Of a stretch of DNA of 64,000 bases, positions 48,540-59,870 are shown piece by piece. Position 1 is the stretch's first letter. Each line of letters begins with the position of its first letter. The translations under genes were made by a program, and so were the position numbers. The stretch comes from Capitulum mitella (taxonomy: Eukaryota > Arthropoda > Thecostraca > Pollicipedomorpha > Pollicipedidae), in assembly GCA_030062745.1 (NCBI GenBank), contig CP099848.1:19145081-19209080 (forward strand), read 5' to 3'. The notes under the pieces are model-generated. The model searched no databases. It was not told the DNA's origin and worked only from the letters and a program-made list of their open reading frames with translations.

Positions 48540-49150
48540 TCGTGAAGTGCTGTAATGCTTATTTCAATGACGTCACCACAGTGGAGAAGCGGGGGTCTTC
48601 CATCACCCTGGTCCTGACTCCACGATTTTTGTGATTTTATTGTGACATATGTTAAAAGCGTCCTTCTCATATTTAGGGCCGCAAAATACGATTATGTCAT
48701 TACGATTATGTCATAGCAACAGGGAGGGGGGGGGGGGCAGCGTTCTTTGCCCTTGGTGTTCCGCTGGTGTTTCGTTCTGTGACTTTGAGGCCCTGCCGTA
48801 AGTTATTCCTCGCGATGGGCCCGCGAAATATGCATGCTTAGTTCGATGACATCATCGCAGTAGTGAGACGGGTTTTCCTTTCTTTCCTTGGTACTGATTC
48901 CGCCGCTGTTGAGTTTTGCCGTCCCGTGTTGAGTTAGACGCTGTGACGGGAATTGTTGTTCTCGTTTGAACCACAAAATACGCAGTTTTATTACGAAAAG
49001 GGAGGGGGAGGGTCAGTAAACTCCTCCTTGGCCCTGGCCTGAGTCCGTTACCGTAAAGTTTTTGTCGTCCCCTAAGTTGGAAACTGCGGAATATTGTTTC
49101 TCACGTTTGCATCGCTATCTGGGTATTTTTTCGATGACGTCATACAATGA
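48540..49150 (+). repeat. Degenerate ~280-base tandem repeat with a CRE-like site per unit
   Basis: The site ATGAC(G/A)TCA occurs with similar flanks at 48568 (TGACGTCA), 48847 (TGACATCA) and 49135 (TGACGTCA), 279 and 288 bases apart. Between them, words such as CGCAAAATACG/CACAAAATACG, GGGAGGGGG and CTGATTCC/CTGACTCC recur in order. Units are strongly diverged. Confidence 0.55.
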
Positions 49151-52100
49151 ATGGCAGCCTTGATTCTTGGTAGAATCTTTCGACGTATCGACAGTGCAGG
49201 TAGAAAGGTAAAGATTGTCCATATTTGCTATGGCCTAATCCAAATCTACCCCTTTTTAGAACAAATAAAAATTTAAGTGTTTTATTCCAGTTTCCATCGA
49301 AAAAGAATGTGGTAATTCCAAAGTCTATGAACGCACCCTCATAGGCTCTGGAAAGTTTTCTGGATTATCTCGAACTGCTAACATCGTTGCCAGTAAAGAA
49401 ACACTGACTGAGGGAAACTGAGAAAAAAAAGAGAGAAACAGAAAACTAAAAACACGTCACGCCTAACCTGCCAGCATTGCAAATTTATGGACGCTCCCAA
49501 ACAGACTTCGGCACAGATTTCTGATGACTCAGTAGAGGCATCCTCCTGTCTCAGCATATATTAAAGCTTCTTTGTGCACTTTATAGATGTCGCTAGCAAA
49601 ATACGAGTCTGTTGTGCTTATTAGGTACTGGCGAAAAACGTACGCATGTGTTTGCCTTGCGCTACATGAATGCAGCCGTGCAGCAGGACTTCATTTCTTT
49701 TTTTAAGCGATGGAGTGAGAGAAGATTTGTAGACACCACAAAAGACAACTTTGAAAAAATAGTTTCGTGATGTGGATCAAGGAGTCCCTTGACCAAAATG
49801 TGTAGTCCGGAATGGATGGACGTAGACATTTCGGGGAATTTACCACCTGGCTCATCCCAAAACATAATTATCTGCTCCACCGATGTGCTATTACTGAACA
49901 CAGGAGCCAAAATTGCAGGTAATTCTGGAGTTCGGTACATCCCGGACATCCTCTTGGCATGAAGTTACATGAAAAATGTGGCTAAAGTGGCCTTTCTTGC
50001 CTTGAGCACAGGAACTTTTTGAGAAGCAGGAGGCAGGATCCAGCCAGGCTTTCAAATGTAAATGGGTTATTCAAATTAAATGTTACCAAGGGTACCCACA
50101 CCAGGAAAAGTGAGAGGCTTGGACCCCTCCCCTTCACACAGTCATTTTCTTTATACTAGGATAATTCGAGTTTAGAGGATCGGTGTTCAAGCTCTTTCTG
50201 TTTCCGAATGTGGCAACGGCTTGGCCTACGAAGCCCATCAGAGTTTAGATGAAAAACATGACACATTTTAACTGTGTTCACTGCTCAGCTATACTGTGTC
50301 ATAGCAGCGGTAATTTTTCCATTAGTTCGCACATTCCTGATGTGGCTACCATTGCCAAGCTAGGTGCTTTCTCGAAAGCCTTACTTATTCTTAGTTGGAT
50401 TGTGAAGCCCCAGCTCACCCGGCGCCTACACCAAATGACAGTTATGCTGCGCAGGCTGCCGACCTTGTGTTTTCTGGGACTGCGGCTAGCCTCAGCCAGC
50501 GATCTGTAAACAGTGTGGCGTGTACCGCGTTACGCCTCCCTGTGTATACAGTCATTACAACCCCGACGCGGCCGAATGGTAACTCCGCTGAGGCAGCACG
50601 CAAGGTTTCGTAAATGTCAGGTGTGGCCCCTAACACCCAAACGGGGCCCCGGAATGCTGTCGGGGGATTATCGGAGGGTACATCATGTAAAACATTTGCA
50701 GCTATTTTGGCCATTTTGTGGCTGAGACGCTGTATTTCGGTTTGAAACTGAACTGAATTTGTTTCGGCGGCAAAATGGTACCACAGGGTATTCGAAAATA
50801 CCATGACAGTGTGAATGGGTAGGGTTCAAATAGTCCCGCATTACAATTTGATCACTGGCGAAGGTAAGCGTCAAAAAGTAAACAACAGATGACAAATACA
50901 CGATAGTCTTGCGTTAGTCTGCCATGCTCAGATAACCTCTTAGAACAGGGGGCGACAGCTGAACGGAGATTAAGATGATAGCATGAACAATAATTTATAA
51001 AAAAACGCGCAAAAATTGGAAAAGCGCACCCCTGACTTAATAACTTGCCGTATAACCCACAACAATACTACAGAACATCACCAATGAATTTCCGGAATAC
51101 TAGCTACAGTATTGTCCAAGAGTACAAGAAACAAAGGAAAGAAAAGTTTAAAGGACAGCTCACATCGATACCAGAAAAAAAATCCAACGGGTTCCAATGC
51201 TGACGGAAATGTAAAACTTTTTGGAAGACTTGATTTTCGATGAAAACACAAAGCTTAGAGCAGGACCGTAGAAGTCACAAGGTTTGGAGGAGGGAAACTG
51301 TCGGATGGTGAGACAATTCGTTCCATGCAATACCATTCTTTCTGCCGTTCTGCTGGTTTAACAAGTAAGGAAGTTGAGATGCAGACACCTTTTCCGTAAC
51401 TGCTCGGCATTATCCCTGGACAGATAAGTCATTTGGTCAAAAGCCCCTAAATCCTTTAACATCTGTGGATACAAATGACGCAGAAAATCTTGACTATGGT
51501 CCAAGACATTACATGCTGTATACACATTTCCTCTGCATACACAGATCCTCTTCAAGTACCTCGTAGTCAGCCTGGGCGGTGCACTGTGCACGGTGTACAT
51601 TTTTGCATGCACACAGACCTTTAAAAATGTCACAGTCTGCAGTCGACTATCACACCCATATTATTTACTAAGCTCGTCGATTACATCCATGTACTGACTT
51701 ACATAATACATCGACTTTTGCACGCGATTTCCTAAAAGCTACCCTGACCTATTACGCAGCCATCTGTAAAGGCCGGCACATGAGTTAACCACGAGATATT
51801 TGAGTTCAGGGTTATCGATTGTATTCCGAGCAAAACCAATTACTGCTTTCGCTCCAGGTATACAGGGCAACCAGTTTCTGCGACGTCCCTTTATAGAATC
51901 CGCAAGAAGAGTTTCAGTATTACGTTGCTTGTAAAATACAGACGCCAAAGCCAGGAAGCTGTCTCAGTAAAACAAGGGGTCGAGTATTTGGTATCACTTC
52001 CGTTCGTCATCATTATCTATACATTCCTTCCTCCTGTCACGCTGTTCAGGTCAAAACCTGTTCCACTCCATCCATTCAGCCTCACAACTTGTCCCCCAGT

Positions 52101-52229
52101 CCATCAGTACAGCCCCACTACTGTCACAGTCCTTCAGGCCAGCCCCACCATCTGCCCCAGTCCATCAGTCCGGCCCCAGCAGCTGTCGATTCGCCAGTCT
52201 CGGCCGTGACCACACAAGGTCAGAGTCGG
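49151..52229. other. Unassigned intergenic sequence
   Basis: A 120-codon minus frame at 50442-50804 lies in a locally GC-richer stretch and looks less repetitive than most, but I recognise no family and see no clear splice or promoter signals. Nothing else noted. Confidence 0.3.
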
Positions 52230-52560
52230 CGGTATGGCAGCCGATCACGGCTGGAGCTCAACGAATCGCTGTGTCGACAAGGCCGCAGCGGCATCCCCTG
52301 CGAACCGCCCGCCATGCGTGTGCGTGACAGCCCGACGCGCCGCGGCTCGGCGCGGAGCGGCCTTCTGCGCGCCTCTCCGACCAGCCGGGAGGGGGGACGG
52401 GGGGAGGGGCGTGGTCTCGCGTCGTGACCCTGGCCGCCGCTGGGCCGGGAAACCGGAAGCAGCCGGTCGGCGGCGGGGCGTTGCGCAAGAGAGGAGCGGC
52501 GCGGCCGCCGGCCGAGCGCCAACACTGCGGACGAACAGGGACAGTTCTCTGTACTGTGCG
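52230..52560. promoter_or_regulatory. CpG-rich island 7
   Basis: GC-rich with CGGCGGGGCG, GCGGCCGCCGGCC and a GGGGACGGGGGGAGGGG tract; overlapping compositional frames on both strands. Probable regulatory island. Confidence 0.45.
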
Positions 52561-53702
52561 GCAACGCAAGGGAACTAAATTAGACTGTGTACTGACCGTG
52601 AAAACACCGGTACCCAGGGGCACGAGAACTCCTTTTCAGTTGGGGGAAGCAATTTGGGTCAGTTCTCTCTAGTCAACACCCTTAGAATCAATGTTAACCC
52701 ACTCCCAATGGGGGGCGGTTGACCCCCCGAGCTTTTTCCAAGATTGCGAGAGAACGGAGGGACGCAGCGTCACGACACTTCGTGTACTTTTTGCATAATC
52801 ATTTTTACACCTCGTCTCAAAGTTTCGACCTCAGGTCAAGTCAAGTGTCTGATCTAGGTCAGGTCTAACAGATCTATGTCAAAAAAGTTAAGCACCCTGT
52901 AACGTTTTTGGAAAACACGATAACATAATAATATTTTCAGGGATTAAAGATCTTGAGAGGTGTAACAAATCTGCAGTCTCAGACTTTTTTTTGAATTTTC
53001 CTCGTCATTGACCTAGACCCATTTTCAAGACATGTCGTCGTTTTTTTCTCGGAAATTGACGGAATTTTTCAAAACATATTCAGTTTGGGGTGATGCAGAC
53101 ATCTAGCTGCCGTCAAAAGACAAAGTATCAATGACTTCCAGCCACTGATCTGAGGTCAGGTTACAAGTAACTGTTATGAGCCAAAATGCGCCGCCGTCAA
53201 AATCAGCGATAAATTACTCAGAACGGGTAGACAATGGCAGAACTGGATCGCACACTTACAAGTAATAGTAGAAAGTTAAAAAAAGTTTCAGACATTGCAT
53301 ATTTTGATAGCAATAATCGAATAAGCTTCACAAGCGGCACCATTTGTGTATACTGATAACCAATGAGTTTTTTTTTTAAATTTAAGCATGAGGAAGCATC
53401 ACATGAACCACTAAGATTTACATGGAAAGGCTTAAAGGCAACGATGGAAAGACTTATTGGAAAGGCTTATTTACTGGAAAGGCTATCGCGAATACATAGA
53501 TATTACGTGAAAAGGCTTATGTCGCGAAAATATAGAAACGCTAAAATTAGTTCCCGTTAATTCCATACCGCGTTCGGGTACGGTCGGCGCGAAAATCGCC
53601 GTGGAACGTTTCGGCGTGTATATTGAAGTCATCAGAGAAATTAAACCTGTATCGGCATCTGTGGGCTTTGACCTGTTCCTTGGTGCCTTCACCTAGACTT
53701 TA

Positions 53703-54919
53703 TTAACCCGTCCCCGACTGGGGGGGCAGTTGACTGCCCCCCATGAGGTTTTTCTGGGATTGCGAGAGAACCAACAAACACAGAGTTACAAATCTTTGTG
53801 CACCTCTTGCTTCATCAATTTTACATCTCGTGTCAAAATTTTGACCTCAGGTCAGGTCAGGTGCCTGACCTAGGTCAGCTCAAACAGACCTACGTCCAAA
53901 AACGTTTAGCGCCCTGTAACTTTTTCCCAAAACAAGATATCTCAATAATACTTTCATGGATTAGTGAACGTGATAGATGCAACAAATCTGCTATCTCAGA
54001 TTTTTTTTTTTAATTCTCCGCGCCATTGACCTAAGGTCAAGCCTATTTTTAACACATGACGTTTTTTTTCGGAAAATGACGGAATATTCCATAACACTTT
54101 TAGTGTGGAGTGAAGCAGACATCTAGTTACCATCACTGGACAAAGTATCAATGACTTCCAGCCATTGACCTGAGGTCAGATCACGAATAACTGTAGTGAG
54201 CCAAAATGTACCACCGTCAAAATCATCGATGAATTACTCAGAATGGGTAGAAAATGGCAGAACTGGCTTGGACAGTAGTAATACCAGGAACCTCAAAAAG
54301 TTTGAAAAAGTAGCATGTTTTGGAAATAAACAGGTTCTCGCGAATAAAGCTCCGCCAATTGTGTAGATTGGTAACTAATGAATTTTTATAAAACTGAAGC
54401 ATGAAAAACCATCACAAGAACCTCTAAGGTCAATAAAATATGCATAGATTGTCTTTTTTCGCGAAAATCAAGGAACGCCAAAAAAGGTCCCGTCAATTTG
54501 TTACTGCATACGGCAGCAGCGCACGCCTACAGCTGCCGCGAGAAATGCCGTGTCTTTAACTCAACGTTTCGGCGCATATATTGAAGAAATCTGGGAAATT
54601 AGACGTGTATCGGCATCAGCGGACCTTTACTTGTGCGCTGGTGCCTTAACCTATGCGTTATTAGTCACAGCCCTTGAGATTCAGGCCATTTCTCGGTCTC
54701 ATGCAGTCGGCTATGAGAAAACATATATAAAGATGTAAATTCCTTACATATTACCTTAAACTAAAAATGAGACCAGTTTCGAGCTCTACTCGTCACAAGC
54801 TTTCCAACGGTGTGTTTATTTTTATCGTGCGACCAACCGTTCGTGAGTTAGAGGGGGGCGGCCAACTGCCCCCCCCGTCGCCCATGTTCGAAACGGACCG
54901 ACGGTCGTGCACGGGTTAA
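53703..54919 (+). mobile_element. TTAA element, main family, young subfamily (copy C) inserted in copy D
   Basis: TTAA 53703-53706, then CCCGTCCCCGAC; right end GTCGTGCACGGG then TTAA 54916-54919; 1217 bases, one longer than copy B. The host sequence reads ..CTAGACTTTA-TTAA before it and TTAA-TGACAGCCC after it, which joins without gain or loss to the continuous form in copy E (CTAGACTTTATTAGTCATAGCCC). It carries everted half-sites at 53842-53854 (TGACCTCAGGTCA) and 53866-53877. The open frame seen in A and B is broken here after 62 codons. Confidence 0.88.
53842..53877. promoter_or_regulatory. Cluster of everted nuclear-receptor half-sites (copy C)
   Basis: TGACCTCAGGTCA (one-base spacing) at 53842-53854, an overlapping GGTCA, then TGACCTAGGTCA (zero spacing) at 53866-53877: at least five cores in 36 bases. 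Factor binding is inferred. Confidence 0.4.
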
Positions 54920-55281
54920 TGACAGCCCTTGAGATCCAGGACACTTTTCGGTTTCATGCATTCGGCTGTAAGAAAAGATATTTATGGCGTAAATGGCTTA
55001 CATATTATCCGAAACTGAAAATGAGACCAGTTCGTGGCTCTACTTGTCACGAGTCTTCCAACAGTGTGCTTATTTTTATTGTGCGACCAAAAGATCATGA
55101 GTTAGAGGGGGCGGACAACCACCTCCACCCAGTGGAGCGTGATCGGCGTGGAATGCCAGTCGGGCGCGGGATAAATTTCAAAAAAGTTGAGAGTTGAAAC
55201 CCTCCTGACCACATGGCTCTCTGTGTGAGAACTTTTAGGATTTTTATGGTTTGCCAGGAGGTGATGTTTGTGTCTGTGCTC

Positions 55282-55282
<1 letters not shown>

Positions 55283-55328
<46 letters not shown>

Positions 55329-55371
55329 TTGTATTTATATATGTATGCGATTTCATATAACAATAATGTTG

Positions 55372-55432
<61 letters not shown>
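55283..55432. repeat. Two (TA)n microsatellites
   Basis: TA tracts at about 55283-55317 and 55374-55432 separated by a TTTATA-rich spacer. Confidence 0.9.
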
Positions 55433-55434
<2 letters not shown>

Positions 55435-56999
55435 TGACAGTAAAATTGTGACGAACGTTTCTGCTCCACCATCATACGTTGATTCCACTTATATGTGTAG
55501 AACTAAGCCATCTGCTATCGTCGCTTTCATGCATTGGTTTATAAAACGAAGTAATCTTATATTATTCTACTACGTTTTATACCCGATTCGTTATTTTTTG
55601 TTGTGTTGTGAAAGTGTGAACTTCCACAGCATTTCTAGCGTCGTAAGAATTGGATGCTCCTCTGGCGTAAGACGCATTTACTTCGGACCACCATCAAATG
55701 ACAGCTGAGTGTGAATTAATGGTGCAGTTTAACCCCAGAAATACGGAGAAATCCGTAAATGTTAAATGGCGCTTCCGTTCCGTACAGATAATCTTGAAAA
55801 CCTCGGCCTCGCTCTCTCCGCCTCGGTTCGAAACCAATGAAAGTCCAGCCTACTATACCGTTTTCAAGCAAAGGAGTATCACACATTAGGGCAGGGCCTG
55901 TGCACACTGACTCCAGACTACCAGCCTTCACGGATGTCGCACAGTCCCACTGCTTTTGACGGTGGCCAGCTCCCACGTTCGAAGCCCTGATGCTAACTTT
56001 GTAAAGCCTGTTGTCTCGATGCCCTCGGATGTTCACTTGCCTCGGCTTATATATGGCCCGCGATACGGCTGCAGCTACGGGGGCTGGTGCAGCGTACGCT
56101 GTTCGTGACTTTAACCTTCTTCGCGTCGGCGCATGCCCTGCTATACGGCAGTCCTGGATTAATACCTAATAAGGCGTAGAAACTTGGGTCACTTGTATGC
56201 CGTGATGGTTTCGTCACCGCGACTGGCCGGCGCCACCACCTGAGACCAGTCGCCTCGTCAGGCGGGCCAAGCCCGGAGAGCCGGCAGCTTCGTCAGTACG
56301 TGTTTGCGCCCGGTTGGCTTTCCCTTCCGCCCCACCGGCGTCGTGCTCAAGAGTCAGGTTAGCTAAGGAAAGCTGCTGACAAAGGGCCATTTGTGCATGA
56401 GATTACAGCCGAAACTCTTACGATTCGTTGCAGTGCGTTAGGTGTGGTCGAGGTCACATTGGAATTTGTTCGGAGGTTGCAGGGATTGTGTTAGAGGAAT
56501 GATATGCCTTTCATCAGAGGGTGTTGTGAATTCCCTTGTCGAAGGAAATGATTATGATCCTTCGAAAAGCATTTGTTGAGTGCGCTGTCAAACTACGTTC
56601 CTTTGTCTGAATTTGGTCCATATCCCTTCTCCTCCGGATAGCGATTGCTTTTTAGATAATGTCAAGGGCGGACACTTCATCAAACGTTGAACAGAAAAGA
56701 GAAGACATTATGGTCTTGATATTTTCGCCTCCTCCATGTGGAAGCAGCTGATCCAAAATAAGGTCATATTATTCAAGCTATCACGTAATATTTTACTCGA
56801 CAGATTAGACAGTTCGCATTATGGTAGAGTAAAAAGGTAATAAAACACATCAGCAGGTAATCCTGCTCCACCAACAAGGCGGTCATTACATACGCACACC
56901 TTTGACATAGTTATTTCTTCAGAATGCGGTAAAAAATAAAGGGCGTACAACATGCTAATACATATGTTTTGCATCCAGTAGACTTCTCTCTTCCCCCTC
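55433..56999. other. Unassigned sequence with a GC-richer block at about 56040-56350
   Basis: The block contains GCGGGCCAAGCCCGGAGAGCC and other mixed-composition sequence unlike the CpG islands. No protein family recognised; may be a decayed retroelement. Confidence 0.3.
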
Positions 57000-57005
57000 T
57001 CTCTC

Positions 57006-57043
<38 letters not shown>
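57000..57043 (+). repeat. (CT)n microsatellite
   Basis: CT run with two interruptions, abutting CpG island 8. Confidence 0.9.
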
Positions 57044-57049
57044 GGCGGC

Positions 57050-57330
57050 GATGACGGCTGCGCTGGAGCAGGCTCCTGGACAAAGTAGAGCAGGGTTAGC
57101 CGGTCCCGCTGGCCGGGCGTCGGCGGCCGGCGCGCGGGAAGGGTTGCGTCGCGGCAGGGAGGGGCCGTCCTGCCCAGAGGAAGGCCACTGGACCGGCCCA
57201 GCCCAGGACGGACGGCTGAAACCGCAGGACGGCGCCCTCTCATCTGAGACACGGCACTCGCGCAATCACTTCCGCGTGTGGCGCGAACCAGCTCGGTGGG
57301 GAAGACCAGAATTGCCCAGTCGCGTGTCCA
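57050..57330. promoter_or_regulatory. CpG-rich island 8
   Basis: GC-rich with GCCGGTCCCGC, GGCGGCCGGCGCGC and GGACCGGCCC words; open frames in both directions are compositional. Confidence 0.4.
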
Positions 57331-59154
57331 TCCTTCATTCGTAAATCCGTGCTTGGTGATTAGTTTGGAAGCAGGCAATCACAGAACGAGGAAGCAATGC
57401 GGTTTGTAACGTGCCTAAGAGTCAGATAACATCGCACCTTTCTGGCAATGAACATGGCAGTTTGGCAAAGCAATAAGGTATGGGGTGTTTTAAAACAAGT
57501 GTTTCAACACGGCCGCGGTTACCTGAGACTGGGCAGAGGTTTTGGAGAATCAATACACGATAAGCTTAAGATGGACCGTGGCGTCGTTGCTGGAAAATCC
57601 ATGCAACTGGGGAGCGATAACGGTATTCCAGGGACTGTTGGCTTCCGTTTAGATCAATTTTGATCAAGGTTCTGATTGTTATCCTGGGCATCTGTGTTAA
57701 AGATTTATGTTTTTTTCGGAACAGAAAAACAGATATGAATTCGTCAGTTGCCAGTTTGCCGTGGTACAGATTAAGTTTTCAGGAAGAAGCCCTTCACATC
57801 AGGCGCCATTCACACCGTGCCTTTACTGATACGGTCGCCTACGTTGCAGCGTGGAACGATTGTTCTCGAGCTCACCCTGCGCCGAATGGTCCGTGGTTCA
57901 AGGCCGGATGCCCGCGAAACTCCAACGCCTTTCGCGACAGCCGGCGTGAGGGGCTGATGTGCGGCATGATCTTGCCAGCTGAGAGCGTGGATACACTGGT
58001 CTATACCCGGCAACCAATAACACATCGCGTCACATGATGCAAATGCAGCGGAAAGTCGGAAAAGTCGAAACACGTAAGCCTTTGCAAACATCGTGGAACA
58101 AACAGCAAACCAAATCACCACCATGAATGTCTTTTTTTATCCATTGAAAAGGGCCCCGTTACACAGTCACCGAACGTTGTTGTTCACACGATCTATCTCG
58201 GCTCATGTCACGTCAACGGCAAAGATATTTCAGTCACCTCATGCATGCAGTAACCAAGGCCATCTGGTTTCCTTTTTGGTAGCGGCCTTGGCATAAAGGG
58301 CATTTCAACTTGGCTGGCCAGTTCCATGGAAACGAATAATCAGGTTACCGACATTAAGCATTCCAGCCTCTTTTTAGCTGCCTCACAATAAGTCCAGCCG
58401 AAACTGAGCCATTCGGAGCCAATGATTTGAACGGAGTACGGCTAAAAAATGGCCCGGCCTTGGACCTCGTGGAGGTACAGGAGAAAATATTCTAAGGTTT
58501 ACCAAATGACACTTGTACAGCGCCAAAGAATTCAGTCATCGTCTAAGCTGCGGCGCCCCCAGGGGCCCACAGCGGCACCGGCATGGCTTTACTCCTGGTT
58601 CTGGCCACGGCTCTGTTTCAGACTCTGAGCGCACTTGTGGTCCAGGCTCACTTAAGATCCTTCATCACATCTGAAGAACCAGCTCGGAACCGCGGCCGCT
58701 GCGGAACCTAACACGTCTATTCTCACCTTAAAATTAATCGTCGTTTTTTCCTGCCGCGACGCGAAACGACCTTTAAATCCTTCAACGGCCGAACTTACTT
58801 AACTCCCAAGGCCTCCATGACTGCGGCCCAGACCTCCACCAGCAGGCGACCTGACCCTCCCAGCCGGAGGCCGCAGACTGGTCAGAGACCGTAGAGGTCC
58901 GTCGGGGCCGGAGGTCCACCAGAGCATGCGGCCTCTTTACTCCGGACCGTACCGGAACAACGCTCACTGGGCGCAGAGGTCAGAAGCAGCGGCAGCAATG
59001 ATGCCGTCACGAATGATCCCGAGACGTCGTCGAGACGAGCCCGCCCGGTGAGTCAGCATGGAGCCGAAGCTGGGTAAAACCAACTGGGGAAACGTCGCGT
59101 ATTCCGCGCTGCTGATACATAGTCGCGGCTGTTATTACCTCGCATTCACCGCGC
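57331..59154. other. Unassigned sequence, G+C rising toward 58.5-59.1 kb
   Basis: No gene recognised in the first half. From about 58520 the sequence is moderately GC-rich and leads into the TATA box at 59155, so it may be the proximal regulatory region of that promoter. Confidence 0.4.
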
Positions 59155-59163
59155 TATATAAAG
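59155..59163 (+). promoter_or_regulatory. TATA box (TATATAAAG), upstream first exon
   Basis: A consensus TATA box in a CG-rich setting, 68 bases upstream of an ATG in good context (GACC-ATG-G). The expected transcription start is near 59185-59190. Confidence 0.5.
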
Positions 59164-59184
59164 CCATTTTGTAACGCAGCAACG

Positions 59185-59225
59185 CCAAGTACGCAGCAGC
59201 ATCGTGTTCAAACATTTCAGACCAT
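59185..59225 (+). CDS. Candidate minimal first exon (ATG only) with splice donor
   Basis: The 5' UTR would run from about 59185; the ATG at 59223-59225 is followed at once by GTAAGA, a near-perfect donor, so the exon would code only for the initiator Met and end in phase 0. Exons that end within the first few codons are common in arthropod cuticle and other secreted-protein genes. The acceptor is not identified. The acceptor at 63966/63967 is also phase 0 and begins with a hydrophobic segment, so splicing to it would give a plausible signal peptide (M-VLLSALLAAVM). It may equally begin a separate gene with an unseen second exon. TATA, ATG and donor are seen; the gene is inferred. Confidence 0.4.
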
Positions 59226-59520
59226 GGTAAGACGTCACAAGTTGTACAAAATGGTTCGTCACAACCCGGTGGACTTTGTGTGTGTTACATCACGGCTGAA
59301 TGAGTAACAGACCGGCTAACATACTTCCTCCGATTGCATGCATGAGGTACTTGCCTTTGTGTCACTTAGCGCTTCCACGCCTGTGCTATTTGGTCCCTTG
59401 CTCTTCAAGGCGCCTGGGAGCTATAAGCGCACCGCGAGACGGGGATTGGGCCCGGCCCCCTCTTCTGGGCACTGGGTTAGGGACGGGCAACAGAGAAGAC
59501 GGGAACGTACCTACTAGTAC

Positions 59521-59556
59521 CGTCGCTGTACACTAGAGCACTAGTGTACAGCGACG
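59521..59556. repeat. Perfect 16-bp hairpin
   Basis: CGTCGCTGTACACTAG at 59521-59536 and CTAGTGTACAGCGACG at 59541-59556, 4-base loop AGCA. It lies 300 bases downstream of the candidate donor. Confidence 0.85.
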
Positions 59557-59589
59557 CCTGAAATAACACAGTATTCCGGCCAAATTAAA

Positions 59590-59870
59590 ACCGTCGACAA
59601 ACGACTGACGCATGCCCGCAGGCGTCGCTGTTCGTCTTCACATTCCGGGCCGGAGCCGGTCCACGTGTGCGCCATCCTCGGCGGGCCGGTTCCCAGGCCT
59701 AACGGCGCGGCACCGGGCCTCCCACCTTGGCCCAATTACCGGCAGACCCGCCGGCGACGCCGCCGCCGCCGCCGTCGACAGTGCCGGAGTCAACGGACGG
59801 TGACGGCCGAGGGAGGCGGGGGCGGCGCCCGAGGGACTAGGGGAGGGGGCCTGAACGCCCTCCCACACCC
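59590..59870. promoter_or_regulatory. CpG-rich island 9 with (CCG)n
   Basis: GC-rich with GGGCCGGAGCCGG, GGCGGGCCGG and a CGCCGCCGCC run near 59757-59775. It sits between the two TATA promoters, so it may be an intronic or intergenic enhancer for them. Confidence 0.45.

Larger units (their letters stand above)
52694..55174 (+). mobile_element. TTAA element, main family, older subfamily, itself split (copy D)
   Basis: TTAA at 52694-52697, then CCCACTCCCAATGGGG; the right end is GTCGGGCGCGGG then ATAA (decayed TTAA) at 55171-55174. Removing copy C (53703-54915) leaves 1268 bases collinear with copies A-C and E. Its right end resembles copy E rather than A/B/C, and it is more diverged than the element inside it, as expected for an older insertion. 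No coding capacity. Confidence 0.8.
52616..55220 (+). repeat. Dispersed repeat K, copy split by nested transposons
   Basis: The left part (52616-52693) and the right part (55175-55220) join to give the same sequence as the intact copy at 20639-20795, apart from point changes. The split is at a single 4-base target. This fixes the ends of the inserted element. Confidence 0.75.

Noticed and set aside
50442..50804. 120-codon minus frame in a locally GC-richer stretch
   Set aside because: Looks less repetitive than most, but I cannot name a family or find exon borders, so it is only mentioned under its intergenic block.
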